NCBI GenBank assembly: GCA_037447655.1
Contig: JBBHKE010002582.1
Span: 75,682 to 139,681, forward strand
DNA length: 64,000 nucleotides
From: Zygnema cylindricum
Taxonomy: Eukaryota > Streptophyta > Zygnematophyceae > Zygnematales > Zygnemataceae
Direction of reading: 5' to 3'
Positions 1-11,929 of the stretch are shown one piece after another. Under the pieces are notes generated by a model. The model searched no databases. It saw only the letters and a list, made by a program, of their open reading frames with translations, and had not been told where the DNA came from. The position numbers and the translations under genes were made by a program. The stretch's first letter is position 1; the number at the start of each line of letters is the position of its first letter.

Positions 1-45
1 CCCCCTCTCTTGCGGATATACTCCCGGAACTGTCCCTTGACTCCC

Positions 46-163
46 TTCTCTCCCCCCTCCTCCATGCTACTTACCGCTCGATGGTCAAGGCCCTCATATA
101 GGCGTTCTCTCCCCCCTCCTCCATGCTACTTACCGCTCGATGGTCAAGGCCCTCATGTAGGCG
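46..163. repeat. 59-bp tandem duplication
   Basis: Two nearly identical 59-bp units begin at 46 and 105, each starting TTCTCTCCCCCCTCCTCCAT. They differ by a couple of bases (ATATAGG versus ATGTAGG near the end). The duplication lies just upstream of the readable Copia RNase H fragment and interrupts its frame. Confidence 0.85.
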
Positions 164-783
164 ATGCAGGCCACCCACCCTGACATTGCCACAGTTGTCA
201 CTAAGCTCAGTCAATTCCTCCACCGTCCTTCCCTTGATCATCTCGCTGCCACCAAACGTGTCTTTTGTTATCTACAAGGCACTAAAACTCTTTGTCTCAC
301 ATACTCTTCCTGTGGCTCTAGTGCTCTCAGAGGTTTTGTTGATTTAGATTGGACACAAGATGAGCTTTCTCGCAATTCCACCAATGGCTCGTTCTTCTTC
401 TTAGGGAATGGTCTTATCTCTTGGTCGTGCAGAAAGCAACCTACCACCGCATGCTCCAACACTGAGGCGGAATATATGGTCACTTGTCACGCCGCCAAAA
501 AAACTGTTTGGTTCGCACTCTGCTTTTTAATCTTAGATTCCCCCCTTCGGCTCCTACTCCTATTTTTTCTGATTCCCAAGGTGTTGTTGCTTTGAAAAGG
601 ACGAAGCACATCGGCATTTAGTATCATTACTCTCGAGAGCAGGTCGAGGATGGCACTCTCGAATTTTTTTATGTCAAATCCGCCCACCGGGTGGCCGATT
701 ATCTCACCAAGGCTCTTCATCGCCCTCACTTTGAGCAACATCACTTCTCTTCTGGCATTCGTCTCCCTTCTCCTCCACACTAA
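164..783 (+). pseudogene. Copia retroelement pol fragment: end of reverse transcriptase and RNase H
   Basis: The translation from 164 matches the 3' part of a Ty1/Copia polyprotein. It has the YLQGT connection motif, a GFVDLDW acidic motif, ISWSCRKQ, and the RNase H signature NTEAEYM followed by a CHAAKK segment. After about codon 120 the frame is lost. Further family motifs (TKHIGI, a VADYLTKALH tail) follow in other frames up to a stop near 781-783. The element is 5'-truncated: no gag, protease or integrase precedes it in the window. A polypurine tract lies at 825-834, directly followed by the 3' LTR, which fixes the orientation as plus. At least one frameshift and a stop make it non-functional. 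Confidence 0.85.
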
Positions 784-834
784 ATTTCCTTTGTTTTAAT
801 CTCCATCTACTTCCTAGTTTCCACTTGAGGGGGG

Positions 835-1345
835 TGTTAAGGATCATCTAATGTCGATTATCTTTTCGTCTCTTTTTGGTCCCGTCCGTATTTTTCATTT
901 AATGCGTCGATCCATTTATGACGCCCTACGTATAAGTCCTTTGGCTCTCTTTGTCTTACGTATGTTTATTTCTCCTTGTTGTGGTTCTCTTTTTTATTTT
1001 GTTAATGTCGTCGTACTTTTTGTCGCTTGACTCTACGTCAGTTACTTTAGGTCTTAATTACTTTTGTACATTGGCGCCCTAAAGTCAATCCTTTAAACTC
1101 TAGACCACATACGTTAGAATGTAGACTCCATACATTAGATCTAGTCGTAACATCAATTACGTAAAATCTCGAACACATTAATTAGAATCTAGACTAGGAT
1201 CCTTTTTGTTACAGCGCACCAAAGAGCGCTTAGACTCCACAGTACTTAGCACTGTGTATTTTGTATATAAGTGACTTTTCTCACTTACAAATACAAATCA
1301 ATTTCTCTTTCAATGCATTGAATATTCTCTTGTGTATAATTTCAT
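835..1345 (+). repeat. Copia 3' LTR
   Basis: The LTR begins TGTTAAGGATCATC immediately after the polypurine tract ACTTGAGGGGGG. It contains a TATA-like TGTATATAAG at about 1262. The right end is placed at a terminal CA near 1344, just before the sequence shared with copy B at 35.9 kb. No 5' LTR partner is in the window, so the right boundary is approximate. Confidence 0.65.
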
Positions 1346-1370
1346 GGCATCCGCCAATCCACCTCCAATA

Positions 1371-2711
1371 GCCTTCGCACAACAAAAACACGGCTAAATT
1401 GCCCATGCAGAATCATTTCAAATCAAAAACTGGAATCGGCCAATAACAACATATGTATACAACATATGTATACAGTTAAATTTCAACTATACAATTATTA
1501 ATTATCAATGGATAATTAATGATTAATATTACTAATAACTATAATAGAATAATATTGTGAATATATACTAATAAGCGTTAACTGTAACTATACTAATATT
1601 TGTAACTACACTTGTAATTGTAACCATACTAATAACTGAAACTAAACCAATACCTATTTTTATACTATTCAACTATAACTATACTATTAAATGTAATTAT
1701 ACATATAACTGTTTCCATAGTAATAACTGTAACAAAACTTAACTATACTAAAAAGCGTATTCTTCATTGTTGACTAAAACTGTAACAAAACTTAACTATA
1801 CTAATAAGCGTATTCTTCATTGTTGACTAAAAGAAAGGCAGGAGGCACAACGGTTGAAAACTACCACAAGATAGAAAACAGTGAAAAAAAAATGATTCAA
1901 AAGTATATGCATTTATACGAATACAAAACACTCCCTTCCTTTTATGCCTCATAGAATCGGATAAGATTAGAAGCCACATAGACAGTTAAAGAAAATGAAC
2001 AATAGAAGATGCAATAAAGACCACAGAAATGCATATTTTTGCACATTTCAACAGAAAAATAAGTTGCACATGCTATGTGGATCAAATTTCATCACAAAAA
2101 CCTACGGAACTTGACAAACAACAATTCAGCATAATTAACACTCCAGCAGTGGTCTCATTATTTAATTTAGTAAATTCACTTGGACACGTAAAAACTGCAA
2201 TTAATGCCAGCAGATAGGGTTGCATCAATAAGAGGAAAAAATAAAGATTCAATAAGCATCCATTTCAGGCATATATAGAACAAACAGACATAAACGCACA
2301 AGTGAAACATCACAAGATGAATAATCGTCAAGGCTTGTGATTAGCACCCATTCCGACGAACGAGACCATCTATGAGTATCATCATAGTCCCATTCAAGTA
2401 CTAAAATCAAGAGCACACAGGTTTCAGCAACTTAAAAAGGGAATTTGAAACACATACCAATCCAAAAACTCCAATTGGCCCTTGAGATAAAAGCGGAATA
2501 CTGTAGTTTCAGAAGTTAATGTGCCATTTCGTACTAAAACGGCAAGTCAATTGGTGTCAGATGACGCGTCGAGATAGAACGTGCGTGGCGTTCACACGCG
2601 AAAGCCGCCTGCGATTTGATTCGTCGTAAAGACGGGGGAAATTACACGAACATGATCTCCCGTGATTTTTTTTTTTTATACAAATAAACTATGGTTCAAA
2701 CAGACCAGCAG

Positions 2712-2749
<38 letters not shown>

Positions 2750-3655
2750 CGATAAGGAAAATACATATCCACTAGCAAAGAACTTTTCTTTTTCTGGTTT
2801 TGCCCAATCACGCACAAAAAACTTTCTTTTTTTTTTTGCCCAAGTGCTAATTTCAAAATTTTGATGGTAGCATCACGATTGGGATTTTACTTCAGCTTTC
2901 CATAATCCTCAACTTTTTTTGAACTTTTTTTTTTTTTTTTTGGTTTCAAGTTGAACAAAGCCATTGTAACAAAAGTGGAATTCCCAAGATTTTCTAAAAG
3001 TCCTATTGCCTCAACAAACCTAAAGCTTCATTCCAGTTTCGTTTCTTCCTCATAACATAAAAGTCAGATCACCATAGCAAGACTGGTCACCATCATACTA
3101 AAGTTGGTTGTTCCCCGTTTTTTCCTACCGTCTATACTGCCCCTCTTCAAGGTCTGTCTTCAATGTCAATCAGCCTTGTTTCCAGAAATCCCCAACAATT
3201 TGTTATGTTCACTACGAGGGTTTGTCTGAAGTGAGGATGGTAACCTCGCTCTTGTCAGTCGCAATCTTTGCCATCATTGGTTGCCTCTGTCACGATCCCC
3301 CCCACATCCCACAACTGCCATTCCCTACCTTCCCACTGTCACCTTATTGAGGTGTCCACATCTCACGATCTCATGATTGAGCTGTGACAACATGTCACAA
3401 ATAGTCAAAGTTGCGATAATGTGTCACACTGGAAACCATATATTGAGGAGAGGTGAGATCGTGCCAGGCATAGATCAGTGTAACAAATGACATGGAAACA
3501 TGAAGGGGTTGTGAATCTGTCTCCAGTCACGGATACTCCACATTCTCGGCACACACACGCCCCCACCCCTATTTCTCTACCTCTAACCCCACCCTCAAGC
3601 ACATATATACACACTGGGAAATCATAAATGAACCGTGTCTTGAGGAAAAGTTCAA
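1371..3655. repeat. Copy A of a collapsed segmental duplication (partner 35933-44068)
   Basis: Four blocks match copy B in the same order and orientation: 1371-2500 with about 35933-37535, 2500-2665 with about 38428-38580, 2680-3205 with about 40325-40793, and 3206-3655 with about 43614-44068. Copy A lacks three intervals present in B (roughly 0.9, 1.7 and 2.8 kb) and an AT-rich stretch at 36090-36530. It carries a relic of the methyltransferase exon whose donor is at 37495 (here about 2456-2500, minus). It also carries a relic of murE exon 7 (about 3207-3314, minus). Copy B has the open versions, so A is probably the derived, deleted copy. A poly-A run of 30 lies at 2717-2746. Confidence 0.85.
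3207..3314 (-). pseudogene. murE exon 7 relic
   Basis: The minus strand resembles murE exon 7 at 43609-43725, including the splice acceptor side (GGCAG then TTGTGGGATGTGGG). Relative to the intact exon it has a 4-bp loss in the Asp-Arg-Gly-Lys-Arg region and an extra T near the DNPR region. It therefore frameshifts and meets a stop. It sits in duplicated copy A with no other murE exon nearby. Confidence 0.8.
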
Positions 3656-3867
3656 GGTAGCTAGAAAGGGGCATAGAAGTAGGGGTGGGACAAGCCTGCC
3701 CTGCCTGTGGTCGCCTTTTGCAATAAGCTCAAGTGGCACTATCAAGATGCTATTTTGAATAAGGTCATTTTTCTATGTCTTTCTGTTTTGGTCATCTTAC
3801 AGCATTGATAATGCCAATGGTGAGCATAAATGAGTTTGTGTTGTTTAGTTAGTCTGCATTATCTTTA

Positions 3868-4110
3868 TTGTCGTTTTTGTCGTTATCATTATCCTTACCA
3901 TTGCCATTGCCATTACCTCAGCCGTTACCGTTACCATTACCATTATCATTGTCATTGTTGTTATTATTATCATTATCTTCACATTGTCATTCTTATTGTC
4001 ATTCTAATTGTTATCATTGTCATTATTGTTGTCAATACCATTATTGTTTTCATTATCATTATCATAACCAATTATTGTTGTCATTGCATTGTTGTTGTTG
4101 TTTTTGTCAA
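3868..4110. repeat. Degenerate ATTACC/ATTGTC microsatellite
   Basis: The stretch is almost entirely variants of ATTRCC, ATTGTC and ATTATC in register. It is open in several frames only because of its composition, and I see no gene. Confidence 0.8.
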
Positions 4111-4288
4111 CAGCAATATATCTTGGAACGTATCTTTAGAGAATTTTTGAAGAAGCGAATGCAGGCTAAAGGAGCATCTACGCTGTAGGTAGGCTTTTCC
4201 GATAGTGGTGCGAGTAAAACTACAATGTATTTATTGTTTCACCATGTCGAGTTTATTTTCAATGTCTCTAAGAAAGTTATGGAAGTGG
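4085..4288 (+). repeat. Direct repeat, first copy (partner 4868-5061)
   Basis: About 200 bp containing GCAATATATCTTGGAA, ATCTTTAGAGAATTTTTGAA and AGTTTATTTTCAATGTCTC recur about 780 bp downstream in the same orientation with scattered substitutions. No coding potential is seen. It could be the terminal repeats of an unclassified element whose interior is 4290-4867. Confidence 0.75.
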
Positions 4289-4867
4289 TGTTTATTTTTT
4301 GGTAATCCTATTTTTTTTGTAGTAAAACAGTTTCTTTTTATATGAAAATTTTACCTATAAATAAATGTATCCTATGATTCATCATGTGTAGACACTATCC
4401 AGTGGATAAATTGTATGACATACACAATGATTGTTGGACAAAAAGACAAGTTATAGCGACACTAAAATTGGCCATCGTTATTAGTGAACTTACTCTTTAG
4501 GGTAAACAGTTAAAAAAAATTATGCTTTCCAAATTGGCCCATATACAACCATCAAACAACAGAGATGTAAAACAATTGAATTTTCATATTAAACTTTCGA
4601 TACAACCACAAAGAATTCCCTGCCCAAAGAAAGGGGCAATAAAAACTTATTCTACAACACCACCTCATTGGTCTCCGTTTCCATCAATTCGAGTAAAATT
4701 GTCTTTTACGTCTTTTGTCTCTTTCATAGTTTGTCAAAATTCTGGTGTGAGCTTTAAACCTCTGGAAATTCCACCCAAAAAATAAAAAAGAAGCAAAAAA
4801 ACAAAAGAGAACAAAAAAATGGTCAAAGAAATGGTCAAAAACGAAATGAAAAAATAAAGTTGTAATT

Positions 4868-5061
4868 GCATTGTTGTCATTGTTTTTGCAATAGCAATAT
4901 ATCTTGGAAGATATCTTTAGAGAATTTTTGAAGAAGTCAATGCAGTCTAAATGAGCATCTACGTTGTAGGTAGGCTTCTTTGACAGTGGTGCGAGTATGG
5001 GTTCTCTATATTTATCGTTTAACCATGTTGAGTTTATTTTCAATGTCTCGAAGGAAGTTTA
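4868..5061 (+). repeat. Direct repeat, second copy (partner 4085-4288)
   Basis: Same orientation as the first copy and similar over essentially the whole length. Conserved runs include TCTACGTTGTAGGTAGGCTT and TTATTTTCAATGTCTC. Confidence 0.75.
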
Positions 5062-5119
5062 GGGAATGTTGACAGGCGCCCATCTGAAAGGAACCGCTAC
5101 ATGGCTCAACGCTATCATT

Positions 5120-5256
5120 GTAGACATTTCGCAGGGGAGGGGGAAGGGAAGGGGAATAAGAGGGGAACGAGGAGGGAAGGAGGGGAAGCAGGGGAAGGAG
5201 GGTAAGGATGTGAAAGGGGAAAGTAAGGAAAAGGGAAAAAAGGACAAAGAGATGAA
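5120..5256 (+). repeat. Purine-rich GGGGAA/GGGAAGG tract
   Basis: About 135 bp of nearly uninterrupted purines on the plus strand. The open frames across it are compositional. Confidence 0.7.
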
Positions 5257-6239
5257 ATCATTTAAACAAAATGATGCAATTTTCATTTGGGTCGCCCCAC
5301 TCAGACGAGTCCTCCTACTCCCTCCCATCATCTTGGCCTGACATCTCGTGAACGTCCACTCTCATTCTTTGTTGCAATTTTCTCTCATTATTACATGTTA
5401 TTTATTTTGTTCTTGCTGTCTTTTTAATTATTCCTTCTTTGAGGTCTCAAAAAAATCCTCTCTAATTTCTTTCTCCTAAAATTTCCACTTCTTATTTTTT
5501 CACTTTATTTTGCAAACCTTAAAGAGTCCACTCCACTTCTTGTGTGTCTCTTTCTATCCTTGCTCACCACACGGTGGTCTGTCTTTAACATGATATCTTT
5601 TAAAACTCCATTCTAAATTTTACCTCCTCTTCACCTCTATCAACACTATCTCTCACAGGTGCACATTTATTTCTCTGTGCACTATTTGCCCTACCCATCC
5701 TATCCCTAATTGTGCATCCTGTCCCTGTTTGACATGTCTCACGCCTCTGTTGAATACCACCTTTTTGCAATATTTTTCCCTTTCGGTTTGCATGTCCTAA
5801 TTCTCAAAAAGTAATCGCATCCATTTTCCGTGTCTCTCTTTTTTAGTCTTGCCAGCATATACAGTTTCTGTACCTCGCAGACTTTTCTTGCAAATCGCCA
5901 TTAGTTTTTATGTCTCCTTCGTGATATTGCCTTACCGAACACAGATCCTATCTTCCTTTTTGTTGTACGATACCTTTTTCTGTCTTGCTGATTCTAACTC
6001 TCACAAATTGCCTGCATTTCCTTTCTCCTTCCAAGTACCGGCACACAAAACTGGTACCCCCCGCAGACGTCTCCCTCATAGTCACTCTCATAGTCGAGCT
6101 TGCACCGGGCAGTGTGGTGTGGGAGTCGGGGACGAGAAGGGGTTCACTCTCTTTATCTCTCTCGCAAGGGCGGTGGGACCCACAATACATGTTTCCGAAA
6201 ATGTTTATAAGAGTTTACAAAATATTTACATAAGTTTAC
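5257..6239. other. Pyrimidine-rich unique sequence, no gene seen
   Basis: No conserved domain, splice-bounded exon or transposon terminus is recognisable. Short open frames at 5849-6277 lack family motifs and have unremarkable composition. Confidence 0.5.
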
Positions 6240-6690
6240 AGAAATCACAAGAAAACCTACAGTCAAAAAACATATAAAACACACAAAGGACAAACCACAC
6301 AGAATACAAAACATATAAAGGAAACACACAAAAGTAGTAACACACAGAAGACAAAACACAATAAAGACAAACCACACAAAAGACATAACACGCAAAAGAA
6401 AAAACATACGAAAGATAAAAAACACAAAAGGTAGAACAAAAAACAACGCAGGTAGAAGTAATAACACACAAAAGTCAAATCACACTAAATTAAGAACCAC
6501 ACAAAAGACAAAACACATAGGACTAATCAAACAAAGGACAAACCACTCAAAAGACAAAACGCAAAAAAAGAAAACATTCAAAAGAAAACACAAAAGATAA
6601 ATCATAAGAAAGACAAAACACGCAAAATGCAACACAAGAAAAAAAACACACAAAATGAACAAAGGACAAAACAAACAAAAGTCAAAACAA
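6240..6690. repeat. ACACAAAAGACAAA minisatellite
   Basis: Degenerate tandem units of roughly 13-17 bp built from CACACAAAAGACAAAAC run for about 450 bp. They generate long hydrophobic-looking open frames on the minus strand that are not credible genes. Confidence 0.8.
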
Positions 6691-6719
6691 TAATGTTCAG
6701 CAGTTTAAGGTATTTGTCT

Positions 6720-7004
6720 TGGTGCAAACACCAATCGTTTTTATGTCGACGTTTTCAAGGACTATGTTTATGTCTGTTCAAGCAATTCGTGTAAGCGCTC
6801 ATTATTGTTGAGTACAATTTTTTTGATTAAAACTCACAGTTATAGTTTCCAAGAAGTATGTTCATGTCCGTTCAAGCAGTTATTATAAAAAACGTAATGG
6901 AATATTAAAGTCTTAATTGAACGCGTTAACAATGTAATATATACTTATTAAACACAATATTAAGTTTAACAATTTATGTGAGCGTTAACAAAATAAGTTT
7001 TTAT
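6720..7004. repeat. Left part of a degenerate GCGCTAAC-rich repeat array
   Basis: Two copies of a motif resembling TTCCAGGAAGCATGTTTATG...TTCAAGCA occur at about 6753 and 6846, with GTAAGCGCTC and GAGCGTTAAC words. The same motifs resume after 12480, so the Copia element at 7005-12474 inserted into this repeat. Confidence 0.7.
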
Positions 7005-7564
7005 TGTTAAGATTACAATGTGGGATTTTGGTTCGTTTTTAGTGTGGGTCAGTTTTGTCGCGCGTCACGCCGCGCGTTATTTTTCGTTTCATTAGTACTT
7101 TTAGTTTTGTTTGATTAAGTGTGAACGGTTTGGTCTTTTTCATACGGGACTTCTAGTACTTTCGGTTCGTGCGTACGTCTAGCAGTTTCGTGTAAATTAC
7201 GTTATACTTAAAGTATTTTACTTCTAGATATTTCGTTTCGCAAATTTTCAGTTTGCGTCGTACTCTATTTTGCGTCCAAGTACATGTGACGCTTCTAGAA
7301 TTAGATTTCTAGATGTAATTTGCGACTAAGTTAAAATGCCAGCTAGTGAGGGAATGAGAAACAACTAAGAAATTATTGTAGAATTAATGTGTGAGAATAA
7401 ATGTGAATTTCCTCTTCTGAATTATATATGTCTCTATCTATGTTCATGAGAAATTAATGTTTGTAATGTGAGCTGGTTGATATTTGATGTGAGTTAAATT
7501 CGCTTCCGCATTGTGTAATTTGTCAATTTTTTGCGCATTTCTGGTTGTGTTTTCGATCCTTTCA
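7005..7564 (+). repeat. Copia 5' LTR (560 bp)
   Basis: Starts TGTTAAGATTACAATG and ends CCTTTCA, with TG...CA termini. It aligns along its length with 11930-12474. The indel accounting (minus 10, minus 7, plus 2) explains the length difference exactly. Confidence 0.95.
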
Positions 7565-7566
7565 AT

Positions 7567-7584
7567 TGGTATCGGAGCGGGTTA
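7567..7584 (+). other. Copia primer-binding site
   Basis: TGGTATCGGAGC lies two bases after the 5' LTR. It matches, with one change, the TGGTATCAGAGC primer site complementary to initiator methionine tRNA that is common in plant Copia elements. Confidence 0.9.
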
Positions 7585-7614
7585 GCTCCACATTGAGGAT
7601 CTAGTGAGTTAGGT

Positions 7615-10600
7615 ATGGGAGGGAAGAAAAAGAAGAACACACCCTCTCCACCCGGACCGAGGATGCCTATGGGGACCTCGGGAACTCCGCCGACTCCCGA
7701 GCCATCTCTTCGGGGTCCAAGCGAACGAGAATTCAGTTTCGGTGAAGGAATTGCGCCAAAGTCCGAGGAGTCATTGCCAACTAAACCCTTCGGATTGGAT
7801 CAATCTAATCAGAAGGAAAGTTATGACATTCGGTTAGATAGAGACACTTATTAGGAGTGGGAGAAATTTATGAAAGAGAAGGATAAAAAGGTGAAAAATG
7901 AAAATGTTTCGGTGAAAGAGGAATTCGAGGGCAGCTCTAGCTCTAGTTCTAGTAGCAGCTCAGATAATTCGGATGATGATGAAAAATGTAAGAAAAAGGT
8001 AAAGAAAAAGAAAAAGATAGAAGAGGATTTTGATTTTGATAGTGAGTTGGAAAGAGAAGAAGATTTTCGAATGGGAGGCAAGCCGGTTATCTTTGATGGA
8101 TCAAACTACGCTATTTGGAAGAAGAACATGAGAGCGAGTCTCATTTTGAAGAAGTTGTGGAAGATCGTCAACGGCAAGGAGAAAATGCCAAAAGATCCCA
8201 AGGCACAAAATTTGTGGAGATTGAAAGATATGGCGGCCACGAATGGATTGATTCAAAGTTGTACCGGATCGGTCCATGATTACTTTTCTTATTCATGATA
8301 CCGCACATAAATGTTGGCAAGCGTTAGAAAATCATTTTGAGAAAGGAGTCAAAGATAAGGCAAATTATGTGTTCAAGGATTTCATTAAGTTTAAGTTTAA
8401 GCATAATGAGTCAATAGATGATGGAGTCAAAAGATTTTATATTTTGTTGGAGCAATTGAGTAGTCTTGGTAAAATTGTACCTGAAAATGAAAAGTTACAA
8501 GTGTTCTTAGAGGGATTGCCCAAAAGATATTCTACGTCTAGTGAAATAATTCAATCTAAACGGAAGGCTACACTTGAGTATGCGGTGAATTATTTGAAGT
8601 CCATTGAGAAGTCTAGCGAGAGTGTAGGTAGAGGTTTTGAAAGTAGTGGAATCCATAATGCAAATACCTCGGTTTCCTCGGATCTAAATTTGTTTCGAGG
8701 AAGAGGGGGTATTAGAGGAAATTTTAGAGGAAGAGGTAGAGGAAGAAGTCAAAATGTTGGATTTAGTAGAAGTCAATTTGATAAATCTAACACCTCTAAC
8801 GTGACTTGTTTCAAATGTGATAAGGTTGGGCATTTTGCAGCCGAGTCCCCGGATAAGGAGAAGAGATGCAATACATGTCATAAGTGGGGACATGTGAGCT
8901 CTCGCTGTTTCCAACGAGAAGGTGAAAATTCTTCTTTTTATGGCGATCGAGGAAATGGACGAGGACGTGGCCTAAGACGCGGACGCGGTCGTGGCATTTT
9001 AAGAGGATCCGGTTATCAAGGAAATTATACGGAATATGAAAAAGATATTGAGGAGCGATATTACAATTTGACTATTTTATTGGACGAGAAAACCGGAGCA
9101 AATTTGAATTCGGCTTCTAGTAATCATTGTGTAAAAGATTGGATTATTGATATCGGCGCAACTCATCACGTGTGTACGGATTTAAGTTTATTTTCGGATA
9201 CAAGGAAGCTTACGGTTCCAAAGAATGTCACCGTTGCGAGTGGACATGTGATTTCGGTGGACACGGTTGGAACGGTCCGAATTGATGTACCGGTGAGAAA
9301 TAAATTTGGAAATGTTAGAGTGCATAAAGCTAAGTTCAATGATGCTTTGTTTATTCTTAACGGAGTGGTGAATTTAGTTAGTGTTCCTCAAATTCAAAAG
9401 GCCGGAGGTAGAGTCATTTCTTTGGAGGATTTTAGAATCGTGATTAAAAGTAAGGAAGGAATTCAAATTGGGGAAGGATCTGTGTCGGCTAATTTGGTTA
9501 GTAAGTTAATTTGGAAACGACCGGTTAAAAAGGAACCCTCTATGCTTTCCGTGGAGATGGAGAAAAGAAACCTTAGCCTCTGGCATCATCGGTTATGCCA
9601 CACTTCGGAGGAGAACATTAAAAAGATGATTAAGAATTCTTCAGTGAGAGGTTTGGAATTGGCGACCGGAGAAAAGGTGAATGGATGTAATGGTTGTAGC
9701 AAGGGGAAGCAAATGAGGAAGCCGCATCCTGTCAAAAATGTACAATTTCGAGTGAGTCAACCTTTAGAACTTCTTCATGTGGATCTATGTGGACCTATTA
9801 AGCCAAGGAGTCTTGGGGAAATAGATATATTTTTGTGATTGTTGATGATTTTTCCCGAAAGAGTTGGGTGTATCTTTTGAAAAGGAAGTCGGAGACTTTG
9901 GATTATTTTAAGAAGTTTGTTGTGATGGCTGAAAGGGAAACGGACAGGAAATTGAAAGCCGTGAGGTCGGATAATGGTGGAGAATTTATTGCATTTAAGG
10001 AGTTTTATGAAGAGCGGGGAATCAAACAACAATTTACCGCCGCTTATTCACCCGAATCTAATGGAGTGGTCGAAAGGAAAAACAGGACGTTGCAGGAAAT
10101 GGTGCGTGCGATGCTTCATAGCACGAATCACAATGCTTCGCTTTGGGGAGAAGCCATAGTCACGGCAAACTATGTGTGTAATCGAAGATTGACTTCAATT
10201 TCTGGTGAGAAGACGCCTCAAGAACTTTAGAGTGGACGAGTTCCGTCCGTACGACATTTAAGAATTTGGGGTTGTCGGGCGACCGTATATATTGACCGAA
10301 ACAAACGCACCGGCAAGTTTAGTCCACGAAGTTGGAGTGGAATTTTCGTCGGATATAGTCCAAATTCCAATCAGTACCGAATCTTCAATCCTCTGACGCG
10401 AAACGTAGTGGAGTCACGGAATGTAGACTTCCACGAGAGTTTAAAGGCGTCCATGGAATATTCGGAACACAAAGAGCGAAGCTTGGATTTTGAAGAGGAA
10501 AACAGTTTGGAGAAGTTTGAAGTGGCGGATTCGTCGGATGAGGAAGACGATCATTATGAGACTCCAAGACGGAAACTGAAATTTGGTAAAGTTTCAAATT

Positions 10601-11884
10601 TTGACAAATTTGATGTGGAATCCACTTTGAGTGATGATAAGTCTGAGAGTTCAAAATTATCTTTGAAAAGTCAAAATAGTTAAAGGAGTTTGCCATCAAT
10701 TTTTGAAAAGAGTGAAAAGAATGTAATGGAAGAAGAAGTGATTGTTAGGAGAAGTAATCGAGAGAATAATAGAAAAGCACCTGAGAGACTAAGTCTTCAA
10801 ATGAAAGTTAGTGATAAATCTCGTAATTGATTTCAAAGGCTAAGTTAAATGCTTTCCTTTTATAGCAATTACTGCAAGAGAGTGTAAGTGGTGACCCGAA
10901 ATCTTATACGGAAGCTAGAAATTCGGGTGATTGGGAGTCTAAGTGGAAAGATGCATTTGAAAAAGAATATAAATATATTGTTGAGAATGAGACTTTTGAG
11001 GAAGTAGAATTGCCTGAAGGAAAGAAGGACATAGATTCTAAGTGGATGTTTAAGACAAAAACTGGTGCGTCTGGTGAATTGATTAAGTATAAACCAAGAT
11101 TAGTTTGTAAGGGATTTCAACAGAAAGAAGGGATGGATTATTCGGAGACCTATGCTCCTGTGGTCAAGTTTGATTCTTTGAGGATGATTATCGTATTGGC
11201 GGCAGCTGGGAAGAAGCATATTCATCAGATGGACGTGGAGACCGCTTTTTTTAATTGAGATTTCGAGGAGGTTTATATGAAAATTCCGGAAAGAGTACCA
11301 TCCAAATCTGGTTTAGTGTGGAGACTCAAGAAATCCTTATATGGGTTGAAGCAAGCACCAAGAACATGGCATTTGGCCAGAACATTAAACATTGGATTGG
11401 TTTACCGAAGTGGAGACGATTTGGATTGCTTCGGATATTGCGATGTTGATTGGGGAGGTGACTTCGACACGGGAAAGTCCACCTCTGGTTATGCTTTTGT
11501 ATTAAGTGGAGCGGCAATCTCATGGAGCTCTAGATTACAGCCTACGGTGGCTTTATGTTCAACTAAAGCGGAGTACATGGCGGCTTGTCATGCGGCAAAA
11601 GCTTTAATTTGGATTAAGGACATGTTGAGTGAGTTGGGAATTTTTGTGAAGTGTATGAAGATTTATTCAGACAGCATGAGTAGTATTGCTTTAGTGAAGA
11701 ATCCGGTGTTTCATAAAAGGACAAAACATATTTGAATTCAGTGGCATTTTGTGAGAGATTTAGTGAAGGATAAAGAGTTAGAATTTGTATTTGTTCCTAC
11801 TTTGGAAGAGGCAACAGATATGTTAACTAAAGCTGCAATGCATGATGTCTTTGTTAGAGGGAGACCTAAATTAGGGCTAATTTG
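7615..11884 (+). pseudogene. Copia gag-pol, multiply broken
   Basis: Gag runs from 7615, with a Lys-rich start, a Ser/Asp tract and a WKKNMRA retrotransposon gag domain. It has a TAG at 7852 and a frameshift near 8280. Two zinc knuckles follow at about 8810-8915; the last ligand of the first is Ser instead of Cys. The protease motif reads DIGA where DSGA or DTGA is expected (about 9150). The integrase has its His/Cys zinc region, then a frameshift near 9835. The Asp-Asp-Glu residues are visible (LHVDLCGP, RSDNGGEF, NGVVERKN). A TAG at 10228 interrupts it where the family usually has Trp, and other stops fall at 10681 and 10828. Reverse transcriptase (MDVETAF, YGLKQAPRTW) has a TGA at 11256. 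It then jumps from TWH to LARTLNIGLVYR, losing the YVDD catalytic segment. RNase H (STKAEYM) and a tail to about 11884 follow. Confidence 0.92.
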
Positions 11885-11917
11885 AGTTTGTTCAGTAGTT
11901 AGTATAAATCCTCACAT

Positions 11918-11929
11918 TGAGAGGGGGAA
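11918..11929 (+). other. Copia polypurine tract
   Basis: TTGAGAGGGGGAA abuts the 3' LTR. This is the usual plus-strand primer position. Confidence 0.85.

Noticed and set aside
3830-4188. Two overlapping plus-strand frames of about 106 codons, His/Tyr/Cys- or Ser/Leu-rich
   Set aside because: They are translations of the ATTACC/ATTGTC microsatellite and have no domain, splice support or conserved start.
6153-6674. Several hydrophobic minus-strand frames resembling membrane proteins
   Set aside because: They come from the ACACAAAAGACAAA minisatellite. Overlapping frames are equally open, which indicates composition rather than coding.
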